The notes below the pieces were generated by a model that was not told where the DNA came from, ran no database searches, and saw only the letters and a program-made list of their open reading frames with translations. Shown here piece by piece: positions 1 through 7,936 of a DNA stretch of 64,000 bases. The first letter of the stretch is position 1, and every line of letters starts with the position of its first letter. The DNA is from JAGOGN01 sp036652735 (GTDB taxonomy: Bacteria > Bacillota > Clostridia > Lachnospirales > Lachnospiraceae). The position numbers were made by a program, and so were the translations under genes. The stretch lies in the NCBI GenBank assembly GCA_036652735.1, contig JAVVVI010000004.1:1-64000 (forward strand). The letters are read 5' to 3'.

Positions 1-451
1 AAAAGTCAGCTGCCAAATGTAAAATGTAGTAAAACGCTTGCATCTAGCAATTAGGTCAAGCGATATCTATGGCATTACGTAGGAATACTAAGCGCTTACT
101 TTCATTTTGTATTCTCCTTTATTTTGATAAAAATAATATGTATTTTAAAAAGAATAAAATAGTTTTTTATTAGATTATAGACAATTAAATTGCTTCTATT
201 TTTCTCTGTCTGATAATATTTAAATCAAAAAATTAAAAAGCATATTAAATAATAAGACTATAAAATACGATTCCTTGTTATTCTTCAAAGACGGAAATAA
301 TAGCTAATTCATAAATTGATCAAATAGGGAAAATACAAAGATATAGGAGGATTTCTAAATAAACGTATAAGAGTCAAGTAAAGAAAAGTACTGAGAACTA
401 CCTGGTTAAAAAATAAAATGCAACACCGGTACTAGGAAAGGAGGAATAGAC
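1..451. other. Non-coding edge of mobile element, no confident gene
   Basis: This 451-base stretch is very AT-rich and holds no convincing gene. On the minus strand a ribosome-binding-site-like AAAGGAG precedes an ATG near position 105, but that frame meets a stop after five codons and another TAG seven codons later, so at most it is a decayed or cut gene entering from beyond the window. The remainder up to the xis ribosome binding site has no recognisable terminator or repeat. It probably belongs to the same integrated element as the xis and int genes that follow; that is inference from position. Confidence 0.5.
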
Positions 452-646
452 TTGATAGAAGTGCCAATTTGGGAAAAAGCTACACTTACGATAGAAGAAG
501 CCGCAGCATACAGTAATATCGGTATAAATAAGATTAACGAATTGTCAAAAAAACCAAGATGTCCTTTTACCTTATACATAGGAAGAAAAAAACTTATTAA
601 GCGTAAGGAATTTGAAAAGTACATAAGTGACAGCATTGAACTATAA
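452..646 (+). CDS. xis: Excisionase, Tn916 Xis-like
   Basis: A 64-residue basic protein that should act as the recombination directionality factor helping the adjacent integrase excise the element. It opens with a PIWEKATLTIEEAA segment, the winged-helix start typical of Tn916-family Xis proteins (about 67 residues), and ends in a lysine-rich wing and helix. The start is TTG, chosen because AAAGGAGG lies about eight bases upstream; there is no in-frame ATG. It lies 81 bases before the integrase in the usual xis-int order. Function is inferred from family resemblance and neighbour; the alternative is a generic MerR/Xis-type DNA-binding protein. Confidence 0.85.
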   Translation: MIEVPIWEKATLTIEEAAAYSNIGINKINELSKKPRCPFTLYIGRKKLIKRKEFEKYISDSIEL

Positions 647-659
647 TATATAGACATAT

Positions 660-708
660 GGGCCTTTATATGGTAAGATATTTTTGCTGTATTAAGGCTC
701 TTTTTTTT
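660..708 (+). terminator. Weak terminator or attenuator between xis and int
   Basis: A seven-base-pair stem (GGGCCTT at 660-666 with AAGGCTC at 694-700, one G-U pair) encloses a 27-base loop and is followed directly by eight T residues. The layout is that of a weak Rho-independent terminator that could limit read-through from xis into int. The long loop makes its strength doubtful. Confidence 0.45.
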
Positions 709-727
709 AGGGAAAGGAGCGTTTATT

Positions 728-1858
728 ATGGGAAAAGACTTAAGAGGAAAGGAATTGGGGGTTGGAATTTGTCAAACAAAAAATAAAAAGTATGTCGCTA
801 GATTTACAAATAGACAAGGGAAAAGAGTGAAGCGTGAATTTGTAAAGTTACAGGATTGTAGAAATTGGATTTCGGATGCACAATTTTGCAAAGAACATGG
901 AGGCATAGATGCGTCTAGCAATATGTCGGTGTCAGCATGGTTCGAATATTGGATAACAGAAATAAAAGGAAGCAATGTCAGACTAAATACAATAAGAAAC
1001 TATTCTGAAAGGTTTAAGCATAATATAGAAAAAAACATAGGAAATATGCTTTTAAATGAAGTAAAACCTATGCATTGTCAAAATGTGCTTAATCAAATGA
1101 CAGAAAAATATAGAAATTCTACAATTATACAGACAAGAATAACTTTGTATGGTTTATTTCAAAGTGCAGTAGAAAATGAACTTCTTGTAAAAAATCCAGT
1201 AATAAAGGCAGTAAAATGCACTACAGGAAAAGAATCAAAACCCAAAAGGGTGTTATCTGTAGAAGAACAAAAATTGTTTTTAGAAACTGTAAAATATTCA
1301 AGTAATTATAACCAATATGCATTTCTTTTACAGACAGGTTTAAGAACAGGAGAAATGATAGGTCTAAAATGGTCAGATATTGATTTCAATAAAAAAAATA
1401 TTCACATTTCCAGGACCATGGAATATAGATATTCCGTTGGAGAATGGAGAGTTGGAGAACCAAAAAGTAAATCAGGATACCGAGATATTCCTTTAACACA
1501 AGAAGCTCTACAGATATTAAAAAATCAAAAGGAAAAACTTAAAAATTTAAGAGTTATTCCTTTTGAATATGCGGATATGGTTTTTTTATGTAGAAATGGG
1601 ACGCCAACAAAAAATAGCGCTTATGATACAAAATTGTTTTATTATTGTGATAAAATTAATATACCAAGGTTTTCGATGCATACGTTGCGGCATACGTTTG
1701 CGACAAGGTGTATTGAAGCAGGAATGAAACCAAAAACATTACAAATGATACTTGGGCATTCTAATATAGGAATAACAATGAATTTGTATGTTCATATTAC
1801 AGAAGAAGAAAAAATAAAAGAAATTGAGAGTATTGAAAAAATGCTCAACGTAATGTAA
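728..1858 (+). CDS. int: Tyrosine site-specific integrase
   Basis: A 376-residue tyrosine recombinase that would integrate and excise the element. An N-terminal arm-binding region (about residues 1-55) precedes a SAM-like core-binding domain (about 65-165) and the catalytic domain (about 175-376). The catalytic set is visible: Arg206 in TGLRTGEM, Lys near 247-249, His318 and Arg321 in MHTLRHTF, His344 in LGHSNI and the nucleophile Tyr354. Length and layout match Tn916-type integrases (about 400 residues). The ribosome binding site GGAAAGGAG precedes the ATG. The gene ends 66 bases before ychF, so the attachment junction should lie in that gap. It looks intact. Confidence 0.93.
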   Translation: MGKDLRGKELGVGICQTKNKKYVARFTNRQGKRVKREFVKLQDCRNWISDAQFCKEHGGIDASSNMSVSAWFEYWITEIKGSNVRLNTIRNYSERFKHNIEKNIGNMLLNEVKPMHCQNVLNQMTEKYRNSTIIQTRITLYGLFQSAVENELLVKNPVIKAVKCTTGKESKPKRVLSVEEQKLFLETVKYSSNYNQYAFLLQTGLRTGEMIGLKWSDIDFNKKNIHISRTMEYRYSVGEWRVGEPKSKSGYRDIPLTQEALQILKNQKEKLKNLRVIPFEYADMVFLCRNGTPTKNSAYDTKLFYYCDKINIPRFSMHTLRHTFATRCIEAGMKPKTLQMILGHSNIGITMNLYVHITEEEKIKEIESIEKMLNVM

Positions 1859-1861
1859 AAT
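1833..1861 (+). promoter_or_regulatory. Promoter-like sequence inside int 3' end, reading into ychF
   Basis: TTGAAA (1833-1838) and TAAAAT (1856-1861) are separated by exactly 17 bases, a good sigma-A match. The -10 box covers the int stop codon and the first bases of the tandem repeat. It could drive ychF, whose native upstream sequence was displaced by the element. This is a sequence match only; AT-rich coding DNA produces such matches by chance. Confidence 0.4.
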
Positions 1862-1882
1862 TGGTACGCAAATTGGTACGCA
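1859..1882 (+). repeat. Perfect tandem 12-base direct repeat after int
   Basis: AATTGGTACGCA occurs twice back to back immediately after the integrase stop codon. Short direct repeats at an integrase-proximal element end are typical of recombinase arm-binding sites or of the attachment core, so this probably marks the element boundary. Which of the two it is cannot be decided without the other end of the element. Confidence 0.6.
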
Positions 1883-1924
1883 TAAAATTAAAAAACACTG
1901 ATAAATAAAGGAGATGAATGAATT

Positions 1925-3022
1925 ATGAAATTAGGAATTGTAGGACTGCCAAATGTGGGAAAGAGTACCCTGTTTAATTCATTGACAAAAGCTGGAGCAG
2001 AAGCAGCAAACTATCCTTTTTGTACCATAGATCCAAATATTGGAATTGTTGCGGTTCCGGACGAAAGATTAAAAAAATTAGGAGATTTGTATCATTCAAA
2101 AAAAGTAACACCTGCGGTGATTGAATTTGTTGATATTGCAGGTTTAGTCAAAGGTGCAAGTAAAGGAGAAGGACTTGGAAATCAGTTCCTGTCAAATATC
2201 AGAGAAGTGGATGCAATTGTACATGTAGTCCGCTGCTTTGAGGACACCAATGTTATTCATGTGGATGGTAGTATCAATCCAATTCGTGATATTGAAACCA
2301 TTAATTTAGAACTTATTTTTTCGGATTTAGAGATCTTAGACCGTAGACTGGCAAAGGCAGTAAAGGGTGCCAGAATGGATAAAGAATTAGCAAAAGAAGC
2401 TGCATTGCTTACAAAAGTTAAAAGTTACTTAGAAGAAGGCAGGATGGTTAAAACCTTTGAAGCAGAGGATGAAGAGGAATTGGAATTATTAAAGTCCTAT
2501 AATTTCCTTACATATAAACCGGTAATTTACGCAGCAAATGTCTCAGAAGATCATCTGGCAGATGATGGACAGAGTAATCCTTTCGTGCAGGCTGTACGAG
2601 AGTATGCAAAAGAGGAAGATTGTGAAGTGTTTGCAATCTGTGCTCAGATTGAGCAGGAGATTGCGGAATTAGATGAAGACGAAAAGGCTATGTTTTTGGA
2701 TGATTTGGGATTAAAAGAATCCGGACTTGAGAAGTTAATTAAAGCAAGCTATCATTTACTGGGATTGATTAGTTATCTTACATCTGGAGAGGACGAGACA
2801 AGAGCCTGGACGATTAAAGTAGGAACCAAGGCACCACAGGCAGCAGGTAAAATTCATACGGATTTTGAACGAGGATTTATTCGTGCGGAAGTGGTGAACT
2901 ACCAAGATTTATTAGAATGCAAGACCTTGTCTGCGGCAAAGGAAAAAGGACTGGTAGGAATAGAAGGAAAAGAATATGTTGTAAAAGATGGTGATGTAAT
3001 CCTGTTCCGTTTTAATGTTTAA
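1925..3022 (+). CDS. ychF: YchF/OLA1-family P-loop NTPase
   Basis: A 365-residue Obg-related protein; members of this family prefer ATP and bind ribosomes. The P-loop GLPNVGKSTL lies at residues 6-15, the G3 region DIAGLVKGASKGEG near 70-83, followed by a coiled-coil insertion and a C-terminal TGS domain ending in KDGDVILFRF. Length equals the family norm (about 363-367). The start ATG follows AAAGGAG. It is the first chromosomal gene after the mobile element, so the element sits in its 5' region and may have altered its expression. Confidence 0.96.
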   Translation: MKLGIVGLPNVGKSTLFNSLTKAGAEAANYPFCTIDPNIGIVAVPDERLKKLGDLYHSKKVTPAVIEFVDIAGLVKGASKGEGLGNQFLSNIREVDAIVHVVRCFEDTNVIHVDGSINPIRDIETINLELIFSDLEILDRRLAKAVKGARMDKELAKEAALLTKVKSYLEEGRMVKTFEAEDEEELELLKSYNFLTYKPVIYAANVSEDHLADDGQSNPFVQAVREYAKEEDCEVFAICAQIEQEIAELDEDEKAMFLDDLGLKESGLEKLIKASYHLLGLISYLTSGEDETRAWTIKVGTKAPQAAGKIHTDFERGFIRAEVVNYQDLLECKTLSAAKEKGLVGIEGKEYVVKDGDVILFRFNV

Positions 3023-3085
3023 AGGAACCGATTCTACCCCCATTCATATACTAATGAAGAAGAGTTATGAAAGGGCGGAGGCAGT

Positions 3086-3340
3086 GTGCTTTTTGGAAAA
3101 TTAAAGGAAAAGGAAGTTGTGAACGTAGCTACGGGAAAATGCCTGGGATATGTGGGAGATATAGAGTTCGATGAATGTACGGGCTGCATTCGTTCCATTA
3201 TTGTTCCGGGCCCCGGCAAAATCTGCGGGATTTTCGGAAGAGAATGCGAGTATGTGATTGAATGGAAGTATATTGTAAGGATTGGACCGGATATTGTGAT
3301 TGTAAATATATGTGAGCAGCATCCCTGTAATAAATGTTAA
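3086..3340 (+). CDS. YlmC/YmxH-type PRC-barrel sporulation-lineage protein
   Basis: An 84-residue single-domain PRC-barrel protein. It begins LFGKLKEKEVVNVATGKCLGYVGDIEFD, the usual opening of the YlmC/YmxH family found in sporulating Firmicutes, and carries a Cys-containing turn (DECTGCI) plus a Cys-rich tail (CEQHPCNKC) that could bind metal. The GTG start is set by GGGCGGAGG upstream. The molecular role of the family is not settled; association with sporulation is by phylogenetic distribution. It sits just upstream of nrdR, a recurring neighbourhood in Clostridia as far as I recall. Confidence 0.8.
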   Translation: MLFGKLKEKEVVNVATGKCLGYVGDIEFDECTGCIRSIIVPGPGKICGIFGRECEYVIEWKYIVRIGPDIVIVNICEQHPCNKC

Positions 3341-3378
3341 TGAAAGAACAATGAAGAGAAGATAGAGGAGGAATCCAT

Positions 3379-3831
3379 ATGAAATGTCCATTTTGCAGCA
3401 GTGAAAATACAAGAGTAATTGATTCTCGACCGGCAGATGACAGTAATTCCATACGAAGAAGAAGAATTTGTGACGAATGTGGAAAGCGCTTTACAACGTA
3501 TGAAAAAGTAGAGACAATTCCATTAATTGTAATAAAAAAGGACAATAATCGAGAGCAATATGATCGCTCCAAGATAGAAGCAGGGGTATTAAGAGCCTGT
3601 CATAAACGTCCTATTTCGGTAGAGCAGATTAACACGCTTGTGGATGAAGTGGAAACAGCAATTTTTAACCGTGAGGAAAAGGAAATTTCAAGTGCCACTA
3701 TAGGTGAAATTGTTATGGACAAATTAAAGGATTTAGAAGCGGTTGCTTATGTAAGATTTGCATCGGTCTATCGTGAATTTAAGGATGTGAATACATTTAT
3801 GAATGAATTAAAGAAAATGTTGGATAAATAG
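3379..3831 (+). CDS. nrdR: Transcriptional repressor NrdR
   Basis: A 150-residue regulator of ribonucleotide reductase genes. A zinc ribbon is formed by Cys3, Cys6, Cys31 and Cys34, and an ATP-cone domain follows (about residues 46-136, beginning PLIVIKKDNNREQYDRSKI), which senses ATP/dATP. Length matches the family (about 150). The ATG start follows GAGGAGGA. No ribonucleotide reductase gene lies in the window, so its targets are elsewhere. Confidence 0.97.
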   Translation: MKCPFCSSENTRVIDSRPADDSNSIRRRRICDECGKRFTTYEKVETIPLIVIKKDNNREQYDRSKIEAGVLRACHKRPISVEQINTLVDEVETAIFNREEKEISSATIGEIVMDKLKDLEAVAYVRFASVYREFKDVNTFMNELKKMLDK

Positions 3832-3928
3832 GTTAAGTTTTTGCAATAAGTAGCCGAGATAGAAGGAGTACCGGAAAAGATACATATGGTGAAGAAGGAT
3901 CCTTTCTTTATGGATGTGAGGTAACAAT

Positions 3929-4321
3929 ATGAATATTTCAGGAATTCGCCCCTATGAAGGGATTAATAATTATTTTAGAATAAGTGAAGAAGAGCAGATA
4001 GCCGGTCTTAACCAGGGGAGCCGGTCTGTTTCAGATACGGCTGAGAATCAACTTTTACAGATCTATGAGATTGAGGCTGCAAGGGGAAGGCAGACGCAGA
4101 CAGCATTGGATTATGCAAAAACCTATGATCCAAAAGCTACTTATAGCATGAAGGGCAGAGAGAGTGATTTGGCAGGTCTTGATATAGAAAGAAGTATTAG
4201 TGCATCCCATAAGGAAGAAATGGTAAGGCAGTATGAGTTTCTTGTGAATCCGGCTAAGGCATCAAAGGAAGAACAGGCACAGTTAGTAAAGAGGGCACAG
4301 GAAAATTTTGATTTCTTTTAA
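3929..4321 (+). CDS. Unrecognised 130-residue soluble protein
   Basis: I do not recognise a named family. The protein starts MNISGIRPYEG, is hydrophilic, has no membrane segment or signal peptide, and has a conserved-looking central part (DLAGLDIERSISASHKEEM) followed by a helical stretch reading RQYEFLVNP. A protein with the same MNISGIRPY opening seems to recur in Lachnospiraceae, which I can only state from memory. It has a GAGGTAAC ribosome binding site and its own downstream terminator, so it looks like a real, independently ended gene between nrdR and the YqeG phosphatase. Confidence 0.7.
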   Translation: MNISGIRPYEGINNYFRISEEEQIAGLNQGSRSVSDTAENQLLQIYEIEAARGRQTQTALDYAKTYDPKATYSMKGRESDLAGLDIERSISASHKEEMVRQYEFLVNPAKASKEEQAQLVKRAQENFDFF

Positions 4322-4360
4322 AGTTGTTTGGAAACCAATGTAGAAGTGATAGAAGAGTTG

Positions 4361-4397
4361 CCACCGGAATCACTATTAAAGTGAATCGGGTGGTTTT
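4361..4397 (+). terminator. Rho-independent terminator
   Basis: An imperfect 13-base-pair stem (CCACCGGAATCAC with GTGAATCGGGTGG, loop TATTAAA) followed by five T residues lies 40 bases after the 130-residue gene and would end its transcript. Confidence 0.75.
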
Positions 4398-4442
4398 TAT
4401 ATCAGAAGTAAGGTCAGATTGTATAGAGGGAGAAAAGAATCC

Positions 4443-4946
4443 ATGAAGAATCATTTATACCCGGGAGAACTGAAGGACTCAGTCTACGGGATTGAGTATA
4501 GACAGCTGTATCAACAGGGATATCGGGGATTGATTTTTGACATAGACAATACCCTGGTTCCACATGGAGCACCGGCAGATGAGAAGGCAGTGGAATTATT
4601 TAAAGAATTAAAAAAAATAGGATTCTCAGCCTGTCTCTTATCGAACAATCAAGAGGAACGAGTGAAAAGCTTTAACTGTGACATTCAAGTACAGTATATA
4701 TTTAACGCACACAAACCGGCAAAGGCCAACTACCTGTGTGCCTGCCAGCGCATGGGAACGACAATTCACAATACAATCTTTATAGGTGATCAGATTTTCA
4801 CGGATATTTTGGGAGCCAATCGCGCCGGAATTCGTACGATTCTGGTGGAACCAATCCACAAAAAGGAAGAGATTCAAATCGTATTGAAGCGGTATTTAGA
4901 ACGGCCTATTTTGTTCTTTTATAAGAGAAAATCAAAAAAAACTTGA
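4443..4946 (+). CDS. YqeG-family HAD phosphatase
   Basis: A 167-residue HAD-superfamily subclass IIIA protein. The nucleophile motif DIDNTLV is near residues 32-38 and the later acidic motif is GDQIFTDILGANRAG, so all four HAD motifs appear present. Family members include B. subtilis YqeG, found beside translation and NAD genes, with no firmly known substrate. An upstream TTG would add eight residues, but GAGGGAGAAA sits correctly for the ATG used here. Efp follows after about 110 bases. Confidence 0.88.
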   Translation: MKNHLYPGELKDSVYGIEYRQLYQQGYRGLIFDIDNTLVPHGAPADEKAVELFKELKKIGFSACLLSNNQEERVKSFNCDIQVQYIFNAHKPAKANYLCACQRMGTTIHNTIFIGDQIFTDILGANRAGIRTILVEPIHKKEEIQIVLKRYLERPILFFYKRKSKKT

Positions 4947-5058
4947 TTAAACCTTATTTTTATTATAAAATAGAAGATATGTAGGGTAGACCCTAAAAAT
5001 ACAATGGGAAGCATGAGTGGTTTGTTTTCTATTGGAATGAATGGAAGGAGAAAGACGA

Positions 5059-5616
5059 ATGATTTCAGCAGGTGATTTCAGGAATGGTATTACAATCGAA
5101 TTAGAAGGCAATATTTTCCAGATTATAGATTTCCAGCACGTAAAGCCGGGAAAAGGCGCAGCGTTTGTTCGTACAAAGTTAAAAAATATTAAGAGTGGTG
5201 GAGTAATTGATAAGACATTCCGCCCAACAGAAAAGTGTCCTCAGGCACGTATTGACCGTAATGATATGCAATTTCTTTATAAAGATGGTGGATTGTACCA
5301 CTTTATGAATGTAGAAAATTATGAGCAGATTGCATTGGATGAAGGCAGTATTGGGGAGACCTTGAAATTTGTTAAAGAAAATGAAATGGTTAAGATTTGT
5401 TCTCACAATGGCAATGTGTTTGCAGTGGAACCTCCATTGTTTGTAGAACTTGAGATTACAGATACGGAGCCTGGATTTAAAGGAGATACTGCACAGGGCG
5501 CTACTAAGCCGGCAGTTGTAGAAACAGGTGCTACCGTATATGTTCCATTATTTGTAGACCAGGGCGATAAAATAAAGATTGATACCAGAACCGGAGAATA
5601 TCTTTCAAGAGTATAA
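5059..5616 (+). CDS. efp: Elongation factor P
   Basis: A 185-residue EF-P that relieves ribosome stalling at polyproline. It has the KOW-like N-terminal domain (MISAGDFRNGITIE), the loop PGKGAAF with the modifiable Lys32, and two OB domains ending in DTRTGEYLSRV. An in-frame ATG 18 bases upstream exists, but GGAAGGAG is spaced for this ATG, and the protein then has the exact standard length. No EF-P modification enzyme gene is seen nearby. A strong terminator follows. Confidence 0.97.
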   Translation: MISAGDFRNGITIELEGNIFQIIDFQHVKPGKGAAFVRTKLKNIKSGGVIDKTFRPTEKCPQARIDRNDMQFLYKDGGLYHFMNVENYEQIALDEGSIGETLKFVKENEMVKICSHNGNVFAVEPPLFVELEITDTEPGFKGDTAQGATKPAVVETGATVYVPLFVDQGDKIKIDTRTGEYLSRV

Positions 5617-5654
5617 TGGATTAAGGTAAGAAAACAATGTAATTAAGAAGACGA

Positions 5655-5697
5655 AAGCTGTACAAAAAAGTAATTTTTGTACAGCTTAATTTTTTCT
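5655..5697 (+). terminator. Strong Rho-independent terminator after efp
   Basis: A perfect 14-base-pair stem (AAGCTGTACAAAAA at 5655-5668 with its complement at 5674-5687) with a five-base loop is followed by a T-rich run. The tail runs directly into the -35 box of the iscR promoter. Confidence 0.93.
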
Positions 5698-5725
5698 TGA
5701 CAAGGAAAAAAAAAGGTGATATTAT
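5697..5725 (+). promoter_or_regulatory. Promoter of the iscRSU-mnmA operon
   Basis: A consensus TTGACA (5697-5702) and TATTAT (5720-5725) separated by 17 bases lie between the efp terminator and iscR. Both boxes are near consensus, and the position fits a dedicated isc promoter. Confidence 0.82.
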
Positions 5726-5739
5726 CAAATTATAAATCA

Positions 5740-5752
5740 TACTAAATTACTA
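5740..5752 (+). promoter_or_regulatory. Possible IscR-type operator
   Basis: The element TACTAAATTACTA lies about 15 bases after the iscR -10 box. It resembles the core of the E. coli IscR type 1 site (GACTAAATTAGTC) and is nearly palindromic. Its position near the transcription start would suit autorepression by IscR. This is a visual match, not a computed score. Confidence 0.45.
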
Positions 5753-5822
5753 GGAATTGAAATAGTGGGAATTGAGATATGGAACTGTTGGAATAGGAGA
5801 GAAGGAATGAGGGGGTGAGATT

Positions 5823-6317
5823 TTGAAACTATCAACCAAGGGCAGATATGGTCTGAGAGCGTTTATTGATATTGCGGTGTATAGTAAGGATGAACCGGTA
5901 TCCCTGGCAAATGTAGCCAAGCGGCAAGACATTTCCATCAGTTATCTGGAACAGTTAATGGCGAAACTAAAAAAGGCCGGGCTTACAAAGAGTACCAGAG
6001 GTGCCAATGGAGGATATGTATTGGCAAGACCTGCAGCACAGATTTCAGTTGGCGATGTATTACGGGCACTGGAAGGAGATTTAACACCGGTGGATTGCCC
6101 GGGAATTACAGATACCAGTACCCAGCATTGTGATGTGGAAGGCGGATGTGCCAGTAAGATCGTATGGAAAAAAATTAACGACAGCATCAATGAGGCTGTA
6201 GATAATATATATATTGAAGAATTGGTGGAAGAAACCAGGAAATGCAATCAAAATCAGGAAGAGGGTTTAATCAATCATGAAGAAATTAATTTATCTAGAC
6301 AATGCAGCAACCACTAG
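5823..6317 (+). CDS. iscR: Rrf2-family regulator, IscR-like
   Basis: A 164-residue winged-helix regulator expected to sense Fe-S status and control the operon it heads. The Rrf2 start MKLSTKGRYGLRA is followed by the recognition helix region ISISYLEQLMAKLK. Three cluster-ligand cysteines, Cys92, Cys103 and Cys109, are present, although the first spacing (ten residues between) is wider than in E. coli IscR. The start is TTG with GAGGGGGTGAG upstream. The 3' end overlaps iscS by 41 bases in another frame, giving an unusually long tail after EELVEE. CymR-type cysteine regulators are an alternative but usually lack all three cysteines. Confidence 0.9.
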   Translation: MKLSTKGRYGLRAFIDIAVYSKDEPVSLANVAKRQDISISYLEQLMAKLKKAGLTKSTRGANGGYVLARPAAQISVGDVLRALEGDLTPVDCPGITDTSTQHCDVEGGCASKIVWKKINDSINEAVDNIYIEELVEETRKCNQNQEEGLINHEEINLSRQCSNH

Positions 6318-7461
6318 AACACTACCGGAGGTAGTGAAGGCAATGCTTCCCTATTTTACAGAAGATTATGGAAATGCTTCTGCAATTTATAGCTTTGCAA
6401 CCAAGAGCAAAGATGTTATAACCAAAGCAAGAGAACAGTTAGCTGAGCTGATTGGAGCGAATAGCAACGAGATCTATTTTACCGCAGGCGGAAGCGAAGC
6501 AGATAATTGGGCAATTAAGGCTACAGCAGACTATTTCAAGGCAAAGGGAAACCATATTATAACAACGAAAATCGAACATCATGCAGTGCTTCATACTTGT
6601 CAGTATTTGGAACAGAATGGATTTGAAGTCACATATCTTGATGTAAATGAACAGGGAATCGTAGAACCGGAAGAGTTGGAACAGGCAATTCGTCCTACTA
6701 CAATCTTGATTTCAATTATGTTTGCAAATAATGAAATTGGATCCATTGAGCCAATTGCACAATTAGGTAAAATTGCAAAAGAACATGGAATTCTATTCCA
6801 TACGGATGCGGTACAGGCATTTGGGCAGATACCAATTAATGTGGATGCAATGAATATAGATCTGCTTAGTGCAAGCGCCCATAAGCTAAATGGTCCAAAA
6901 GGAATTGGTATGCTTTATATTCGCAAAGGGGTTCGTATTCGTTCTTTAATCCATGGAGGAGCACAGGAGCGAAAACGCCGTGCCGGAACAGAAAATGTGC
7001 CCGGAATTGCAGGATTTGCCAAGGCAGCTGAGATTGCCGGACGTACAATGAATGCACGCATGGAGAAGGAAACAAAACTCCGGGATTATATGATTGCAAG
7101 AATTGAGCAGGAGATTCCACATACCATAGTGAATGGCCATCGTACAAATCGACTCCCTAATAATGTAAATATTTGTTTCCGTTTTATTGAGGGAGAATCG
7201 CTTCTGATGATGCTGGACCAGGAAGGAATTTGCGGTTCATCAGGGTCTGCCTGTACGTCCGGTTCATTGGATCCTTCACATGTACTTTTGGCCATTGGCC
7301 TGCCTCATGAGGTTGCACATGGGTCTTTGCGTCTGACCTTAAGTGCAGAGACAACCAAAGAAGAGATTGATTATACGGTAGAAGTATTGAAAAAAGTAGT
7401 AGAACAATTAAGAAATATGTCCCCATTATATGAGGATTTTATGAATAAACAGAAAAGATAA
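6277..7461 (+). CDS. iscS: Cysteine desulfurase
   Basis: A 394-residue PLP enzyme that takes sulfur from L-cysteine for Fe-S clusters and tRNA thiolation. The start MKKLIYLDNAATT is typical; the PLP lysine is Lys203 in SAHKLNGPKG, and the catalytic Cys326 lies in SSGSACTSGS. Length and the short active-site loop with the mobile Cys fit IscS/NifS group I. The gene starts inside iscR and is followed 16 bases later by iscU. The next gene, mnmA, uses the same sulfur source, so this enzyme may serve both pathways. Confidence 0.97.
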   Translation: MKKLIYLDNAATTRTLPEVVKAMLPYFTEDYGNASAIYSFATKSKDVITKAREQLAELIGANSNEIYFTAGGSEADNWAIKATADYFKAKGNHIITTKIEHHAVLHTCQYLEQNGFEVTYLDVNEQGIVEPEELEQAIRPTTILISIMFANNEIGSIEPIAQLGKIAKEHGILFHTDAVQAFGQIPINVDAMNIDLLSASAHKLNGPKGIGMLYIRKGVRIRSLIHGGAQERKRRAGTENVPGIAGFAKAAEIAGRTMNARMEKETKLRDYMIARIEQEIPHTIVNGHRTNRLPNNVNICFRFIEGESLLMMLDQEGICGSSGSACTSGSLDPSHVLLAIGLPHEVAHGSLRLTLSAETTKEEIDYTVEVLKKVVEQLRNMSPLYEDFMNKQKR

Positions 7462-7477
7462 TTGGAGGAATAAAGTT

Positions 7478-7915
7478 ATGTATAGCGAAAAAGTCATGGA
7501 TCATTTTCAAAATCCAAGAAATGTGGGAGAAATTGAAGGTGCAAGTGGAGTAGGAACCGTTGGAAATGCAAAATGCGGAGATATCATGAGAATTTATTTG
7601 GATATTGATGAGAATGAAATTATAAAAGAATGTAAATTCAAGACCTTTGGCTGTGGAGCAGCAGTTGCAACCAGTTCTATGGCAACAGAATTGATTAAAG
7701 GGAAAAGTATCCAGGAAGCATTAAATATTACCAACAAAGCGGTAATGGAAGCATTGGATGGATTGCCACCGGTAAAAGTACATTGTTCATTATTGGCAGA
7801 GGAAGCAATTCATGCAGCACTTTGGGATTATGCAGAAAAAAATGGGATTAAAATAGAGGGATTGAAAAAACCAAAGAGTGACATTGGCGAAGAAGAAGAG
7901 GGCGAAGAGTATTAA
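7478..7915 (+). CDS. iscU: Fe-S cluster assembly scaffold IscU/NifU N-terminal type
   Basis: A 145-residue scaffold on which Fe-S clusters are built. The three ligand cysteines are visible: Cys33 in AKCGD with Asp35, Cys59 in FGCGAA, and Cys104 in VHCSLLAEEA. It begins YSEKVMDHFQNPRNVG as usual. The C-terminal tail is strongly acidic (GEEEEGEEY). It is encoded directly after iscS. No iscA, hscAB or fdx follows, consistent with the minimal clostridial Isc set. Confidence 0.96.
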   Translation: MYSEKVMDHFQNPRNVGEIEGASGVGTVGNAKCGDIMRIYLDIDENEIIKECKFKTFGCGAAVATSSMATELIKGKSIQEALNITNKAVMEALDGLPPVKVHCSLLAEEAIHAALWDYAEKNGIKIEGLKKPKSDIGEEEEGEEY

Positions 7916-7936
7916 GCGTTGTAATTGGAGAAAAGA

